Shown here: positions 33,203 to 47,369 of the stretch, one piece after another
Numbering within the stretch: the stretch's first letter is position 1
Layout of the letters: every line of letters starts with the position of its first letter
Origin: Salvelinus alpinus
Taxonomy: Eukaryota > Chordata > Actinopteri > Salmoniformes > Salmonidae
Reading direction: 5' to 3'
Length of the DNA: 64,000 nt
Assembly: GCF_045679555.1 (NCBI RefSeq)
Contig: NC_092096.1
Coordinates: 19,025,227-19,089,226, forward strand
Notes under the pieces: generated by a model
What the model was told of the DNA's origin: nothing
The model's database searches: none
Seen by the model: only the letters and a program-made list of their open reading frames with translations
Translations under genes and position numbers: made by a program

Positions 33203-35619
33203 GTTCGTATGTAGATCTACTGATAGCTAGCCGTTCTGCTCAATAAATAAACTGTTTAGGGGTTCAGTGATCACCATTTCAATATGCTTTATTAACTGTT
33301 ACCACCGTTTCTAAGCCCAACATCGTCAGACTTCCGGGAACGCTTGCGAAGCAAGACTCGCCAGACCAGACGGGGGTTTGAGAAGTCAATGAGAGAAGTG
33401 AAATATTCCTCCTTAGTTGTTAATTTTCACGATTTCTAAAGTCACAACCTAGATTCAAACGAATGTTTTAAGTAGGTGAACATGTCATTACGACAAACTG
33501 ACACGTTTTCATTTTCGCCAAAAACTACTTTACATCTAAGGAGTGCCTAAGAGTTGACGGCTTGCACATGCTCATTTTGGCGGGAGACGAATGTTGACAT
33601 TCCCACCTGGGGGTGTGTTCAGTTCCCTTGAACCCGATGAAGTGTTTCTGCTAATTAGATTAGCTAGCTAGCGTCGTCATGACATCGCCCTACAGGCGTG
33701 ATCTGGTATTTCTATTGGAGAATCAGTTTCTACATAGCTTCCTACCTAACTATCTTTTTCTAATACCATTGCTAAAACACATTCTCATTAAAACCAGTAA
33801 GTCATTCGAATTTATAAATTAACTTGTATTATTTTTTACATTACAAATAAATAGCTTATTATCTAACGCTTATTGATAAGTAATTGAAAGTAGATTCTAG
33901 TTGATCAATTATTTAATTGGAATTTTTGTTAACTTGAATATACTTCACCAGAGGCCTTAATTGAAACAATAATAAAGCGGGGTCACTCTGCCTCTATTTT
34001 TAGTAACAGGTGATGATGAGCCTGGAGAAATGGAACCACTCTCAAATTCATAGACTGAGATATGGATGCAACGACTGACCATCCATGATATCAACATTAA
34101 AATATAAGCTTGTTAACTTCAATGTTTGTAAACAATGTAAATATAGCCACAAAAACATGGTTAAAACTATGTGTTCTGATGGGACGACGACAGTTGAATT
34201 AAGCTCATGAGGCATTTATACATTCTATTCTTCAAGAATCATTTATAAGTCAAAACAGTTATGTACCAACTAAGGATTCTAGTTTTAACTTCTAATTGAC
34301 CCCAACCCTGATGTCTAAAAGCTGTATAGATAACCTCTGCTCTTCTCTCCTTTCCTCCAGACTCCCTGCAGCTCTCTCTCACTGTCTCTGAAGAGGAGGT
34401 TCCCCCTGAGCAGCAGCACTGTGAGCAGGAGTGGAGCCCCAGTCTGGGGCAGGAGAACCCAGAGCTTCCACAGATTAAAGAGGAGCAGGAGGAACTCAGG
34501 ACCAGTCAGGAGGAAGAGCAGCTTCAAGGTCTGGAGGCTGATATCATAGAGTTCAAATTCACTCCCTCCTGTGTGAAAAGTGAATGTGATCAGGAGGACC
34601 CACTTCAGCCCTTCACTTCTCCCCAAACACAGACTGTGGAGAACAGAGCGAGTGACCCTAAACAAGTGGATCTCACACCTTTTGTTACTGTGACCCACCT
34701 TAAGGGTCTCTACATTCCCTGTGAACGTCCAGATAATCAGAACAATGCCTCCAGCCACAGCTTAGCCGTAAACAGTGACCCAGTAGGACTTGACAGCAGC
34801 CCACCGATGGATCCCAACCCACCATTGGTTCCCAGCCCATCATTGGATCCAAACCCATCAATAGGTGAACACTGTTCCCAACCCAGCACCACGCTTAGAA
34901 AAACTCACCACTGCCATGACTGTGGTGAAATGTTTGCTCTGAAAGCTGACCTGAAGAGGCATGTGACTCTTGCCATGCAGAGACCCAGTGAATGCCGGGT
35001 CTGTAAAAAACGCTACAACTCCAGCTGTAAACTGAAGGCCCATGTCCGACTCTGTCGCGGTAGGAAACCCTGCACCAGCCCTGTTTGTAGCAAGACCTTC
35101 AAACTCAAAGCAGATCTGTCCAAGAACATGAGGATTCACACAGGGGAGAAATCATTTAGTTGTGGTTACTGTGGGAAGTGTTTCAATCGCAAGGGGAACC
35201 TTACTGATCATATTCCTGTTCACACAGGAGAGAAAGCATTTAGCTGTGCTGACTGCGGAAAAAGATTCAGTCAGAAGGGGACCCTACGGAAGCATAGACT
35301 GACTCACACAGGAGAGAAACAATTTATCTGTGGAGACTGTGGAAAAAGCTTCTATCAGAAGGGGGACCTAAGTAGGCATATACGGACTCACACAGGAGAG
35401 AAACTTTTTATCTGTGGTGACTGTGGGAAAAGCTTCAATTTGAAGGGGAACCTAAAGAAGCATGAACTGACTCACACAGAAGATAAACCATTTAGCTGTG
35501 ATGATTGTGGGAAAAGTTTCAATCACAAGTCTAACTTACTGATGCATGTTAAAAACATCCACAAAGGAGGAAAACAGGATGAAATCTTAAAGAACTGTTT
35601 AGTCACAAAATTAGAATAA
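33037..35619 (+). CDS. C2H2 zinc-finger gene, two exons, 474 aa
   Basis: Probable nuclear DNA-binding regulator of a multi-copy fish family. Exon 1 (33,037-33,202) gives the family N-terminus [15 protein letters not shown] with a likely coiled coil ([15 protein letters not shown]). Exon 2 (34,361-35,619) starts after TTTCCTCCAG and completes a split GAC codon. It encodes an acidic Glu/Gln-rich segment (residues 56-125), a Pro/Ser-rich linker, then fingers from about residue 240. Finger 1 lacks the last His (HVTLAMQ). Finger 2 is C2HC ([21 protein letters not shown]). Finger 3 has lost zinc ligands: CTSPVC where the paralogues read YTCPVC, and KNMRIH where they read KHMKIH. Five standard fingers follow with TGEK-type linkers. 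The frame is open throughout, so the gene may work. The paralogues at 45 and 57 kb lie on the opposite strand. Confidence 0.85.
34361..35619 (+). CDS. Zinc-finger gene 1, exon 2
   Basis: Acceptor CTTTCCTCCAG|ACTCCCTG. It is open to a TAA at 35,617-35,619 that overlaps an AATAAA hexamer (35,615-35,620); other AATAAA signals lie at 36,070 and 36,227. The intron at 33,203-34,360 is A/T-rich with no recognised feature. Confidence 0.87.
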
Positions 35620-36639
35620 AAAGGCAGGATGTGGACAACACTGAGTACACGCTCATAGACTCACATCTATTGGTTGGTGGAGGACGATACGATGATACCT
35701 CTCCTAGGGACCTGCTCTCCATGCTTCAGGATTAAAGTTCCTCTGGTTTCTGATCTATTCTATTGGTAACCTGCTGTTTCTCCACTCTGCTACTCTCTGG
35801 CCTACATGGAGGGCCTAGCTACTTTACATCTGTCTGGAGGGAGATAGAGGTCACAGAATGAGGCTTCTAGTCTCAACACTTTCCAAGGCTTTTTAGAGGA
35901 AAATACCTTTTCAGGTCATGTCACAAGTGCCATCTCCTCTAACAGTGTCACAGCTAACCCGTTTGTAAAATGTATGCCCTTTGGATAAAATCTCCTGCTA
36001 AATGGCATATACAATGGAGTCTGAACTGATTGACGTCCTTGATAAATATGAGCAATCATGACTGTATAAAATAAATAATTCAAATGCTGAGCTATTTTGT
36101 ATGCTTAAAAGAATTGGGAAAGTATATTATTTTATATGAATACAAATGCTCATAAAAATAATATTTTTTTTTCTCTCATAGTGGTAAAGAAGAGTAGTGG
36201 TAAACATTGACACCCCTGAAGATTCTAATAAATAAAGTAGAGGAAATACTACATGGAGCCTGTGACTCGATGAACTCTACAAAAGTTTGTTTTGGTTTCA
36301 GATTATTTTGTGCCCAGTAGAAATGATGTGTGTTTAATGTGTTTAGTAATTGGTAAGAGTCAGGGGCATCATGCACCCATTATTTTAGAGGGGGCACGCA
36401 GTACGTGAGGTTCGAGGGGGAGTGGTTCAGATAATGTAGCGTGTTTCAAACACCCAAAATGCTTTGTCCTGCAATCTAGAGCCATTATCATTATGTCAAT
36501 ATGTATATTTCTCTGCGTAGGTTATCTAAGCAGACCTCTTTGCCTGTTCAATGGTCATTGTAATGAATGATGCACATTAATTCTTTAAGAACTTGTAGGC
36601 CTTAGGAAGTTAGTACAACTCCTACATTGGTATATAGTA
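35620..36639. other. 3' flank of zinc-finger gene 1
   Basis: Probable 3' UTR with AATAAA at 36,070 and 36,227, then intergenic DNA. No other gene is seen. Confidence 0.45.
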
Positions 36640-36800
36640 TCTTATAAACCGGGTGGATCGAGTCCTGAATGCTGATTGGTTGAAAGCTGTGGAATATCAG
36701 ATCGTATACCATGGGTATGACAAAAAAGTACTATTAACTGGTCTAATTACATTGGAAATCAGTTTATAATAGCAATAAGGCACCTCGGGGGTTTATGGTG
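36640..36800. mobile_element. MITE fragment interrupted by a Tc1 insertion
   Basis: It contains GAGTCCTGAATGCTGATTGG, TATAATAGCAATAAGGC and ACCTCGGGGGTTTATGG, the left part of a widespread fish element. Its right part is missing because the Tc1-like element starts here. Confidence 0.6.
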
Positions 36801-38310
36801 CAGTGGCAAGAAGAAGTATTTGAACCATTTGGAATTACCTGGATTTCTGCATAAATAGATCATTACATTTGATCTGATCTTCATCTCAGTCAAAACAATA
36901 GACATACACAGTCTGCTTAAACTAATAACACAATTATACGTTTTCATGTCTTTATTGAACACACCATGTAAACATTCACAGTGCAGGGTGGGAAAAGTAT
37001 GTGAACCCTTGGATTCAATAACTGGTTGACCCTCCTTTGGCAGCAATAACCTCAACCAAATGTTTTCTGTAGTTGCGGATCACCATTCCGCTTTACAAAA
37101 CTGTTTCAGTTCAGCAATATTCTTGGGGTGTTTGGTGTGAACCGCTCTCTTGAGGTCATGCCACAGCATCTCAAATCGGGTTGAGGTCAGGACTCTGACT
37201 GGGCCACTCCAGAAGGCTTATTTTCTTTTGTTGAAGCCATTCTGTTGTTGATTTACTTCTGTGTTTTGGGTCATTGTCCTGTTCCATCACCCAACTTCTG
37301 TTGAGCTTCAATTGGCAGACAGATAGCCTTGCATTCTCCTGCAAAATTTCTTGATCAACTGAAAAAGGAATTCCCGAGTTATTGATAGCAAGCTGTCCAG
37401 GCCCTGAGGCAGCAAAGCAGCCCCAAACCATGATGCCCCCTCCACCATACTTTACAGTTGGGATGAGGTTTTGATGTTGTGTGCTGTGCCTTTTTTTCTC
37501 CAGTGTTGTGTTCCTTAAACAACTCAACTTTTGTTTTATCTGTCCACAGAATATTTTGCCAGTAGCGCTGTGGAACATCCAGGTGCACTTTTGCAAACTT
37601 CAGACGTGCAGCAATGTTTTTTTGGACAGCAGTGGCTTCTTCCGTGGTGTCCTCCCATGAACACTATTCTTATTTAGTGTTTAACCTATCGTAGACTCGT
37701 CAACAGAGATGTTAGCATGTTCCAGAGATTTCTGTAAGTCTTTAGCTGACACTCTAGGATTCTTCTTAACCTCTTTGAGCATTCTGCACTGTGCTCTTGC
37801 AGTCATCTTTGCAGGACGGCCACTCCTAGGGAGAGTAGCAACAGTGCTGAACTTCCTCCATTTATAGACAGTTTGTCTTACCGTGGACTGACGGACATCA
37901 AGGCTTTTAGAGAAACTTTTGTAACCCTTTCCAGGTTACGCAAGTCAACAATTCTTAATCTTAGGTCTTCTGAGATCTCTTTTGTTTGAGGCATGGTTCA
38001 CATCAGACAATGCTTCTTGTGAATAGCAAACTCAAATTTTGTGAGTGTTTTGTATAGGGCAGGCCAGCTCTAACCAACATCTCCAATCTCGTTTCATTGA
38101 TTGGACTCCAGGTTAGTTGACTCCTGACTCCAATTAGCTTTTGGAGAAGTCATTAGCCTAGGGGTTCACATACTTTTTCCAACCTACACTGTGAATGTTT
38201 AAACGATGTATTCAATATAGACAAGAAAAATACAATTTGTGTGTTATTAGTTTAAGCACACTGTGTATGTCTATTGTTGTGACTTAGATGAAGATCAGAT
38301 CAAATTTTAT
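36801..38310 (-). mobile_element. Tc1-like transposon, 3' inverted repeat truncated
   Basis: It starts CAGTGGCAAGAAG and has inverted repeats that include GATCTGATCTTCATCT (left) and AGATGAAGATCAGATC (right); the right end stops before the expected terminal CACTG. It carries a - strand transposase relic. Its middle (from 37,430) is the left edge of the tandemly duplicated 12-kb unit. Confidence 0.85.
37000..37994 (-). pseudogene. Tc1 transposase relic
   Basis: Starts [12 protein letters not shown] at 37,994 with an HTH region, then YGGGGIMVWGCFAASGPG and the DDE-type motifs QDNDPKH and SQSPDLNPI. Several stops and frame changes mark it as inactive. The 37,171-37,596 piece is the longest open part. 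Confidence 0.85.
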
Positions 38311-38493
38311 TACCAAAATTGCAAAGTGGCTAGTATTACAGAGAAACAACACATTTTGTTTTATTTTTTTCATCAATAAGGAATCAATAGGCTACATAGC
38401 TCGATCAAATTATTTTACAAACAATCCTCCCGTGAATTCTGCCCATCCATTTTAGCTGAACAGCTAAACACTCTCTGGGGGACCTCTGTCTTG

Positions 38494-38600
38494 TAGGTTC
38501 CCAGGACGTCACAGAGAACCATTTCAGGACCCTTTCAGCATGTTCTCAAGACGTCACAGAGAACCATTTCAGGACCCTTTCAGGATGTTCTCAGGACGTT
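38494..38600. repeat. 48-bp repeat, about 2 copies (unit A)
   Basis: The unit is GGACGTCACAGAGAACCATT, TCAGGACCCTTTCAGCATG, TTCTCA. In unit B the same unit is repeated about 28 times. From 38,610 to 39,670 the sequence is A/T-rich with decayed GGACATC/GGACGTT motifs and no gene. Confidence 0.9.
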
Positions 38601-39675
38601 TGATTTTAATAGTTCTTAGGACGTCCGTTATGGTCCCAAGGGAATGTTCTCTAAGTTCCTAGGACACCTCTGAGGACCATGTCAAGACCTTTTTAGGACA
38701 TTCATTTTAGTAGTCCTCAGGACAATGTGTGATGGTACCATGGGAACATTATCAGGGGGAACATTTTCTAGTTCCCGGTTTGTCCTGGAAGACTTTATTA
38801 GGACGTTGCATCATGGCCCCCTGGAGGTTTCGTCAAGTTCCCAGGACATCTTTAGGATGTTCTTGCAACAATGTGTCATGGTCCCCCGACGCTCGCCTGG
38901 ATGTTCTTGGAGGTATTGGTCCCAGATTGGGGCTGTGGCGGTACCGAAATTTCATCAGCCAGTGATTGTCAAGCAAATAACTGTTGGTCTCACGGTAATT
39001 GACCGTTAATTAACGTAAACACATTTAGCATCTCTTGGCTTCCACACATGATGCAGACCTTTGGAACATCTACATTTAAAAAAGTCTAATAAATCCATGT
39101 AACTTAGCCTACACCATCACAATAAATGCATTATTTTAGAGAGGTCTAAAGAAGCATATGAAGAAAATGAATATTTCAGAAGAACAGAATAGCATACTTT
39201 GTGGGCTACATTAGCTCATTCAGCAGACAAGATTTGCTTAGAATTCTGTGGCATTATTTAATAGTGTGAAGAATACAATTGAACAAAGCAGAGTAAAATA
39301 TAAATATTTTATTCAAACGATTTGAGGGAGTGCGCACATGCGGCAATTCCGTTTTGAGCGGTTAACAAAGAAATACCTAATCCTATGCGCTTAATTTAGA
39401 GTTAATGTAACTTTAGCTGTTCTACAAACGTTGGGCTATATGTTTGGATTGTTAATACATTGTAAGGCTGCATGATTTGACTCTAATGATGATTTGAAAG
39501 ACATGAGCTCTGCTTTGTTTCTTGTGCAGGCTGTACACTCTTCATTAGTCTCTCATTCACAATTTGACAAGCACTTGATAATGCCTCGAAATTCACAGCG
39601 GCATCCCCTCTTGTGGCCGTAATGCACCCTAAAACCATGCCTTTTGCAGCCAGCGTGACCTTGGACTAGAGTTCT

Positions 39676-40078
39676 GCGCTGCCCCCTTCTCCCTGAGCGC
39701 TGCCCCCTTCTCCCTGAGCGCTGCCCCCTTCTCCCTGAGCGCTGCCCCCTTCTCCCTGAGCGCTGCCCCCTTCTCCCTGAGCGCTGCCCCCTTCTCCCTG
39801 AGCGCAGTGCCCTTCTCCCTGAGCGCAGTGCCCTTCTCCCTGAGCGCAGTGCCCTTCTCCCTGAGCGCAGTGCCCTTCTCCCTGAGCGCAGTGCCCTTCT
39901 CCCTGAGCGCTGCCCCCTTCTCCCTGAGCGCAGTGCCCTTCTCCCTGAGCGCAGTGCCCTTCTCCCTGAGCGCAGTGCCCTTCTCCCTGAGCGCAGTGCC
40001 CTTCTCCCTGAGCGCAGTGCCCTTCTCCCTGAGCGCAGTGCCCTTCTCCCTGAGCGCAGTGCCCTTCTCCCTGAGCGC
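39676..40078. repeat. 20-bp minisatellite, about 20 copies (unit A)
   Basis: The unit is CCTTCTCCCTGAGCGCAGTG or CCCCTTCTCCCTGAGCGCTG. It is open on both strands (ALREKGT, AVPFSLS) as a by-product and is not coding. Confidence 0.95.
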
Positions 40079-40441
40079 TCCTAAGCACCTCTCACTCACA
40101 TGACTCTCCATCACGTGATCGGGTCTCTCACACAAGCTACAAGTGATAAGACACATCGGGGAGGAAACTGCACGCGTCCTTATCCAATTCCGAGTTGCAT
40201 ATTGAAGATATTGGAGGAACTATCCACATTCAGTTATCAGCCAACAAGATGTGTAGGCCTAAACAGCAAAAGCACTAGCCTATGTCAATCTACTATCCCC
40301 CATAGTACAAAGGTTGACCTATTTTGTGCGAGAAATAAGGACGCTTTTCCCCTGGTTTATTTTCATGCCAGTCAGGTAGGCTATACTCCTATTGTAAAGA
40401 TAAACAATGTGCTTAATATTAGGAAAGTTGAGAAATCAATA

Positions 40442-42042
<1,601 letters not shown>

Positions 42043-42539
42043 TATAGTAGGTCTAGCCAATAGAAAGCTGATGGGATCCTCCTCCTTTTAACAGAGGCCA
42101 TCCCTCTGTTTTCTCCCAAAAATGCCTTGCGTATAGAAATGTGGCGCAACATGAGCTCATGGGCTCATGAACTGCTTGGTTAGACTTTCAAAACATTTGC
42201 ATTGATGTCAGAGTGATTAGAGGGACAATAGAATGCTGAGTAGCAGGCTACTAATGACCATCAGCAGCATCAGAGCTTGGAGAATTATTATTATCTTGAC
42301 TAAACGGTCACGTGGAATTTGACTGCCTTCATGACTCGTGACCTCCGTTGTGGCGGTAATACGGTCACCACAACAGCCCTAGTCCCAGGTGTCCCAAACC
42401 ATTATAAGTCAAGTAATGAAATGGTATGGGGGTTTTAAGGTTCGTGATACACTGTTTAGCTAAAATGGCGTAAAAAAAGGTAAGAAATGACAATATGATT
42501 ACATTTGACATGATCCCTTAGTAGACTTTTCAATATGAC

Positions 42540-42620
42540 CCAACCTGGGATTTGAACTGACAACCTCTGGATTTGGGGCATGCTGATCTTCCTGCTGGGC
42601 TACAAAATCTGTAGAATTTC
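42540..42620 (-). other. tRNA-like relic (SINE head?)
   Basis: On the - strand TAGCCCAGCAGG resembles an A-box and GTTCAAATCCC a B-box, spaced as in a tRNA. It does not fold into a full cloverleaf by eye. The copy in unit B is at about 55,873-55,950. The rest of 42,045-42,855 is unannotated 3' flank of zinc-finger gene A. Confidence 0.3.
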
Positions 42621-42855
42621 AGAAGTCCCCTACACATTCATACCTATAATACATCTCTGCACTTAACAAAATAGTGCCATCTGCACTGCTAATTTAGTCA
42701 TCAATTAATCTGACTATTCTGACTTAATTTACTTATTCCAGCTATTGTGTCTATGAGAGTGTACTCACATCCTGCCTTTTTATTTTCATCTTCTGACTAA
42801 AGACATTTGTCTTAATTTTTCTTATTTTTCTTCCTTTGTGGATGTTTTTCACGTG

Positions 42856-44841
42856 TCAGTAAGTTAGACTTTGAGTGAAGCTTTTCCCAAAGTCAACACA
42901 GCTAAGTGGTTTCTCTCCTGATTTCTCTCCTGTGTGAGTCCGTTTATGGTTTCTTAGGTTCCCCTTCTGAGTGAAGCTTTTCCCACAGTCATCACAGCTA
43001 AATGGTTTCTCTCCTGTGTGAGTCAGTTTATGGTTTCTTAGGTTCCCCTTCTGAGTGAAGCTTTTCCCACAGTCATCACAGCTAAATGGTTTCTCTCCTG
43101 TGTGAGTCAGTTTATGGTTTCTTAGGTTCCCCTTCTGAGTGAAGCTTTTCCCACAGTCATCACAGCTAAATGGTTTCTCTCCTGTGTGAGTCAGTTTATG
43201 GTAACTTAGGCTCCCCTTCTGATAGAAGCTTTTCCCACAGTCATCACAGCTAAATGGTTTCTCTCCTGTGGGAGTCAGTTTATGGTTTCTTAGGCTCCCC
43301 TTCTGAGTGAAGCTTTTCCCACAGTCATCACAGCTAAATGGTTTCTCTCCTGTGTGAGTCAGTTTATGGTTTCTTAGGTCCCCCTTCTGATAGAAGCTTT
43401 TCCCACAGTCACCACAGCTAAATGGTTTCTCTCCTGTGTGAGTCAGTTTATGGTTTCTTAGGTCCCCCTTCTGATAGAAGCTTTTCCCACAGTCACCACA
43501 GCTAAATGGTTTCTCTCCTGTGTGAGTCAGTTTATGGTAACTTAGGCTCCCCTTCTGATAGAAGCTTTTCCCACAGTCATCACAGCTAAATGGTTTCTCT
43601 CCTGTGTGAGTCAGTTTATGGTAACTTAGGCTCCCCTTCTGATAGAAGCTTTTCCCACAGTCATCACAGCTAAATGGTTTCTCTCCTGTGTGAGTCAGTT
43701 TATGGTTTCTTAGGTCCCCCTTCTGAGTGAAGCTTTTCCCACAGTCATCACAGCTAAATGGTTTCTCTCCTGTGTGAGTCAGTTTATGGTAACTTAGGCT
43801 CCCCTTCTGAGTGAAGCTTTTCCCACAGTCATCACAGCTAAATGGTTTCTCTCCTGTGTGAGTCAGTTTATGGTTTCTTAGGTTCCCCTTCTGAGTGAAG
43901 CTTTTCCCACAGTCATCACAGCTAAATGGTTTCTCTCCTGTGTGAGTCAGTTTATGGTAACTTAGGCTCCCCTTCTGATAGAAGCTTTTCCCACAGTCAT
44001 CACAGCTAAATGGTTTCTCTCCTGTGTGAGTCAGTTTATGGTAACTTAGGTTCCCCTTCTGATAGAAGCTTTTCCCACAGTCTCCTCAGCTAAATGGTTT
44101 CTCTCCTGTGGGAGTCAGTTTATGGTTTCTTAGGCTCCCCTTCTGAGTGAAGCTTTTCCCACAGTCATCACAGCTAAATGGTTTCTCTCCTGTGTGAGTC
44201 AGTTTATGGTTTCTTAGGTCCCCCTTCTGATAGAAGCTTTTCCCACAGTCACCACAGCTAAATGGTTTCTCTCCTGTGTGAGTCAGTTTATGGTTTCTTA
44301 GGTCCCCCTTCTGATAGAAGCTTTTCCCACAGTCACCACAGCTAAATGGTTTCTCTCCTGTGTGAGTCAGTTTATGGTAACTTAGGCTCCCCTTCTGATA
44401 GAAGCTTTTCCCACAGTCATCACAGCTAAATGGTTTCTCTCCTGTGTGAGTCAGTTTATGGTAACTTAGGCTCCCCTTCTGATAGAAGCTTTTCCCACAG
44501 TCATCACAGCTAAATGGTTTCTCTCCTGTGTGAGTCAGTTTATGGTTTCTTAGGTCCCCCTTCTGAGTGAAGCTTTTCCCACAGTCATCACAGCTAAATG
44601 GTTTCTCTCCTGTGTGAGTCAGTTTATGGTTTCTTAGGTTCCCCTTCTGAGTGAAGCTTTTCCCACAGTCATCACAGCTAAATGGTTTCTCTCCTGTGTG
44701 AGTCAGTTTATGGTAACTTAGGCTCCCCTTCTGATAGAAGCTTTTCCCACAGTCATCACAGCTAAATGGTTTCTCTCCTGTGTGAGTCAGTTTATGGTAA
44801 CTTAGGTTCCCCTTCTGATAGAAGCTTTTCCCACAGTCTCC
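42856..44841 (-). pseudogene. Zinc-finger gene A: array of 23 fingers behind a stop
   Basis: Twenty-three 84-bp units ([18 protein letters not shown]) follow one another in one frame down to a TGA at 42,856-42,858. The N-terminal-most unit and the tenth unit both read TGA where the first zinc-binding Cys codon should be (AGCTGAGGAGAC instead of AGCTGTGATGAC). They are 756 bp apart, exactly nine fingers, so a nine-finger block including the stop was duplicated. Most units are 95% or more alike. Compared with the intact paralogue in unit B (about six standard fingers in the same position), this array is greatly expanded but should not be translated unless the stop is bypassed or spliced out. 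The last unit is degenerate (CVDFGKSF), as in unit B. Confidence 0.85.
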
Positions 44842-45620
44842 TCAGCTAAATGGTTTCTCTCCCACTCCTGTGTGACTCTTCATGTGCTTGGACAGATCTC
44901 CTTTGAGTTTGAAGGTCTTGCTACAAACAGGGCAGGTGTAGGGTTTCCCACTGTGACAGAGGCTGACATGGGCCTTCAGTTTACAGGTGGAGTTGTAGCG
45001 TTTTCTGCAGAAGCGGCATTCACTGAGTCTCTTCTTGGAGAGAGTCACATGCCTCTGCAGGTCAACTTTCAGAGCAAACATTTCGCCACAGTCACGGCAG
45101 TGGTGAGTTTTTCTAGACGTGGTGCTGGGTTTGAAACAGTGCTCCACCCCTGATGGGTTTGGATTCAATGATGAGCTGGGATCCAATGGTGGGCTGCTGT
45201 CAAGTCCTACTGGGTTTCTGCTTACGCCTGAGCATTGGCTGACATTGTTCTGATTATCTGGAGGGTCACAGTGAATGTTGAGGCCCTTAAGGTGGGTCAC
45301 AGTAACAAAAGGTGTGAGATCCACTTGTTTAGGGTCACTCTCTCTGTTCTCCACAGTCTGTGTTTGGGGAGAAGTGAAGGGCTGAAATGGGCCCTCCTGA
45401 TCACATTCACTTTTCACACAGGAAGGAGTGAATTTGAAATCAGCCTCCAGCCCTTGAAGCTGCTCTTCCTCCTGACTGATCCTGAGTTCCTCCTGTTCCT
45501 CTTTAATCTGTGGAAGCTCTGGGTTCTCCTGCCCCAGACTTGGGCTCCACTCCTGCTCACAGTGCTGCTGCTCAGGGAGAACCTCCTCTTCAGAGACAGT
45601 GAGAGAGAGCTGCAGGGAGT
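44842..45620 (-). CDS. Zinc-finger gene A, exon 2 up to the premature stop
   Basis: Acceptor TTTCCTCCAG|ACTCCCTGC at 45,620. With exon 1 (49,081-49,246) this gives about 314 residues: N-terminal family domain, acidic Glu/Gln-rich segment, Pro/Ser linker, and three N-terminal finger-like modules ([21 protein letters not shown]2[23 protein letters not shown], and [21 protein letters not shown]). It ends HTGVGEKPFS then TGA. Either the gene is dying, or it now makes a short protein without the main finger array. A one-codon insertion (V in TGVGEKP) sits at the same place as the stop. Confidence 0.75.
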
Positions 45621-46102
45621 CTGGAGGAAAGGAGAGAGGAGCAGAGGTTATCTATAGAGTCTTTAGACAGTCGTCACTAGCTGCCACAGCCATAAACCCT
45701 GCCTATTTCTAAAATGCATCTTCTTAAAGCAGAACTGAACTCAAGAACCAATTTCTCTCGTTGAAAACAGCATGTGACACCGATATGTCAGAAACATTTC
45801 TTCCTGTGCCAAAATGGTTGGTACAATTTGGTCATAAAGTATCTTCCAAAACTGAGTTGTGAGATCTGAGTACAAGAGTTCGTCATGACTTAGAGGATTG
45901 GGTTTTGATTTCCACAATACCCTTTGAATTGTGTCGGGGACAACTGTAGCATTTTAGCTAAACCTTCCCCTAACTTTTACCCAATTAATTCTTAACCTGC
46001 TACGTAAATTCTCCCAAACTTTTACATAAATTCACCTAACCTTTGTTGTTAGTTCTCCTAACCACCAATGTAAAATTCTCCCCATAATTTTCCTTTGTTG
46101 TT

Positions 46103-46365
46103 ATGGTGCAACAGGCAACATGGTCTCAGAAAAAGACGTATAATACTATAGCTCCTCAAATACTAATGATAAGTTAGGTCATCCAATTCGTATGCTATTG
46201 TACAACCAGGTAAGACGTATGATACTATAGCTTCTCTAATTCATATGATATTGTATGACGGCTATGACATGCATAATTTAACCTAATGTAATATATCATA
46301 CTAAATGTAGGGAACGGATTGACTTACCAAATCCTACAAATTGTTCTGAGACCAAGTTGCAGGTG
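46103..46365. mobile_element. MITE with GCAACATGGTCTCAGAA ends (unit A)
   Basis: The left end GCAACATGGTCTCAGAA and the right end TTCTGAGACCAAGTTGC form an inverted repeat, with ACGTATAATACTATAG-type subrepeats between them. It lies in the intron of zinc-finger gene A. The unit B copy is at about 57,985-58,252. Confidence 0.7.
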
Positions 46366-47369
46366 CTTCGAAGCATGCGGAACATTTTTCAAAGCAGTCT
46401 GATCCTATACAAAAGTACAGCTGATGCTTGTATAAAATGTAAATTACCCCGTAATCAATGACGTCCGAAGCTGTGTTTGATCACATGCTTTTTAGAAACG
46501 TGTTTTGCAAAATGTGAGATTACACCGATTTTTTTTGAAAGTTACAATTGAACAGTAGCTCAGCAGGTGGGGTTGGAAACCATCGAACACTGGGTCGAAT
46601 CACGGCAAAAGCACAATATTTAGATTAATTTTATCTGCACATTGTGGTTCTAATAATATATTTCATTTAGTAGGCTACATGATAGGCTTTTGTCACACTC
46701 ATATCCTCCTAAATAACGGCATAGATTCAGTTTTAGAAGTTTTTTTGAATTGAGGCAATAAAGGGAAGTGGAATATAAGATGCCTATCTCGTATTCTTAC
46801 TATTTAGGTGTTCAAAGCCTGTGACTAACCACCGCGACTAACCACCGCGCCACAGAGTTTTGATTTACTTTTTTTCAAATCAATTATCTGTACATCAAAT
46901 GCTGCTGTTTATTTCTGATCAGCACGTCACTAATGTGCATTGTTTTAAGTCTGTGGCTGCAGATCAGATGTTTTCTGGACCTTTCCCCCCCCAGACTAAA
47001 GGTCCAGAAGCTTCTGTGCATGTGTTTATTCTCCACTTCACGCAGTCTCTGCTCTACTCGTAAACAACAGGTAACTCTGGCAAATGGTGCTAATTTAATA
47101 AAGTTATATCAAAGCTGAATCAATGTCTGCAAGATATTATAAATGATAGTATTCTACATAACAGAAGACAGCATAACGTTACTGTAAGACAGAAACATTT
47201 TCTCTAATGTGGCCAAGACTCAACAAGGTGCCACTAGGCAAAATACACAGGTAGGCTATGCTACAGTTTGACAGCACCATCTGCTCTAATCTTCACTGTG
47301 CATCATTCAAAACAACACTGTATAACTCAAGATCTAAACGTATATCCCCATGAAACTGATTAACATCAA

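Noticed and set aside
46560-46620. tRNA gene candidate (TAGCTCAGCAGG and GGGTCGAATC)
   Set aside because: Box-like motifs are present, but no cloverleaf can be drawn with a paired acceptor stem. At best it is a decayed SINE head.
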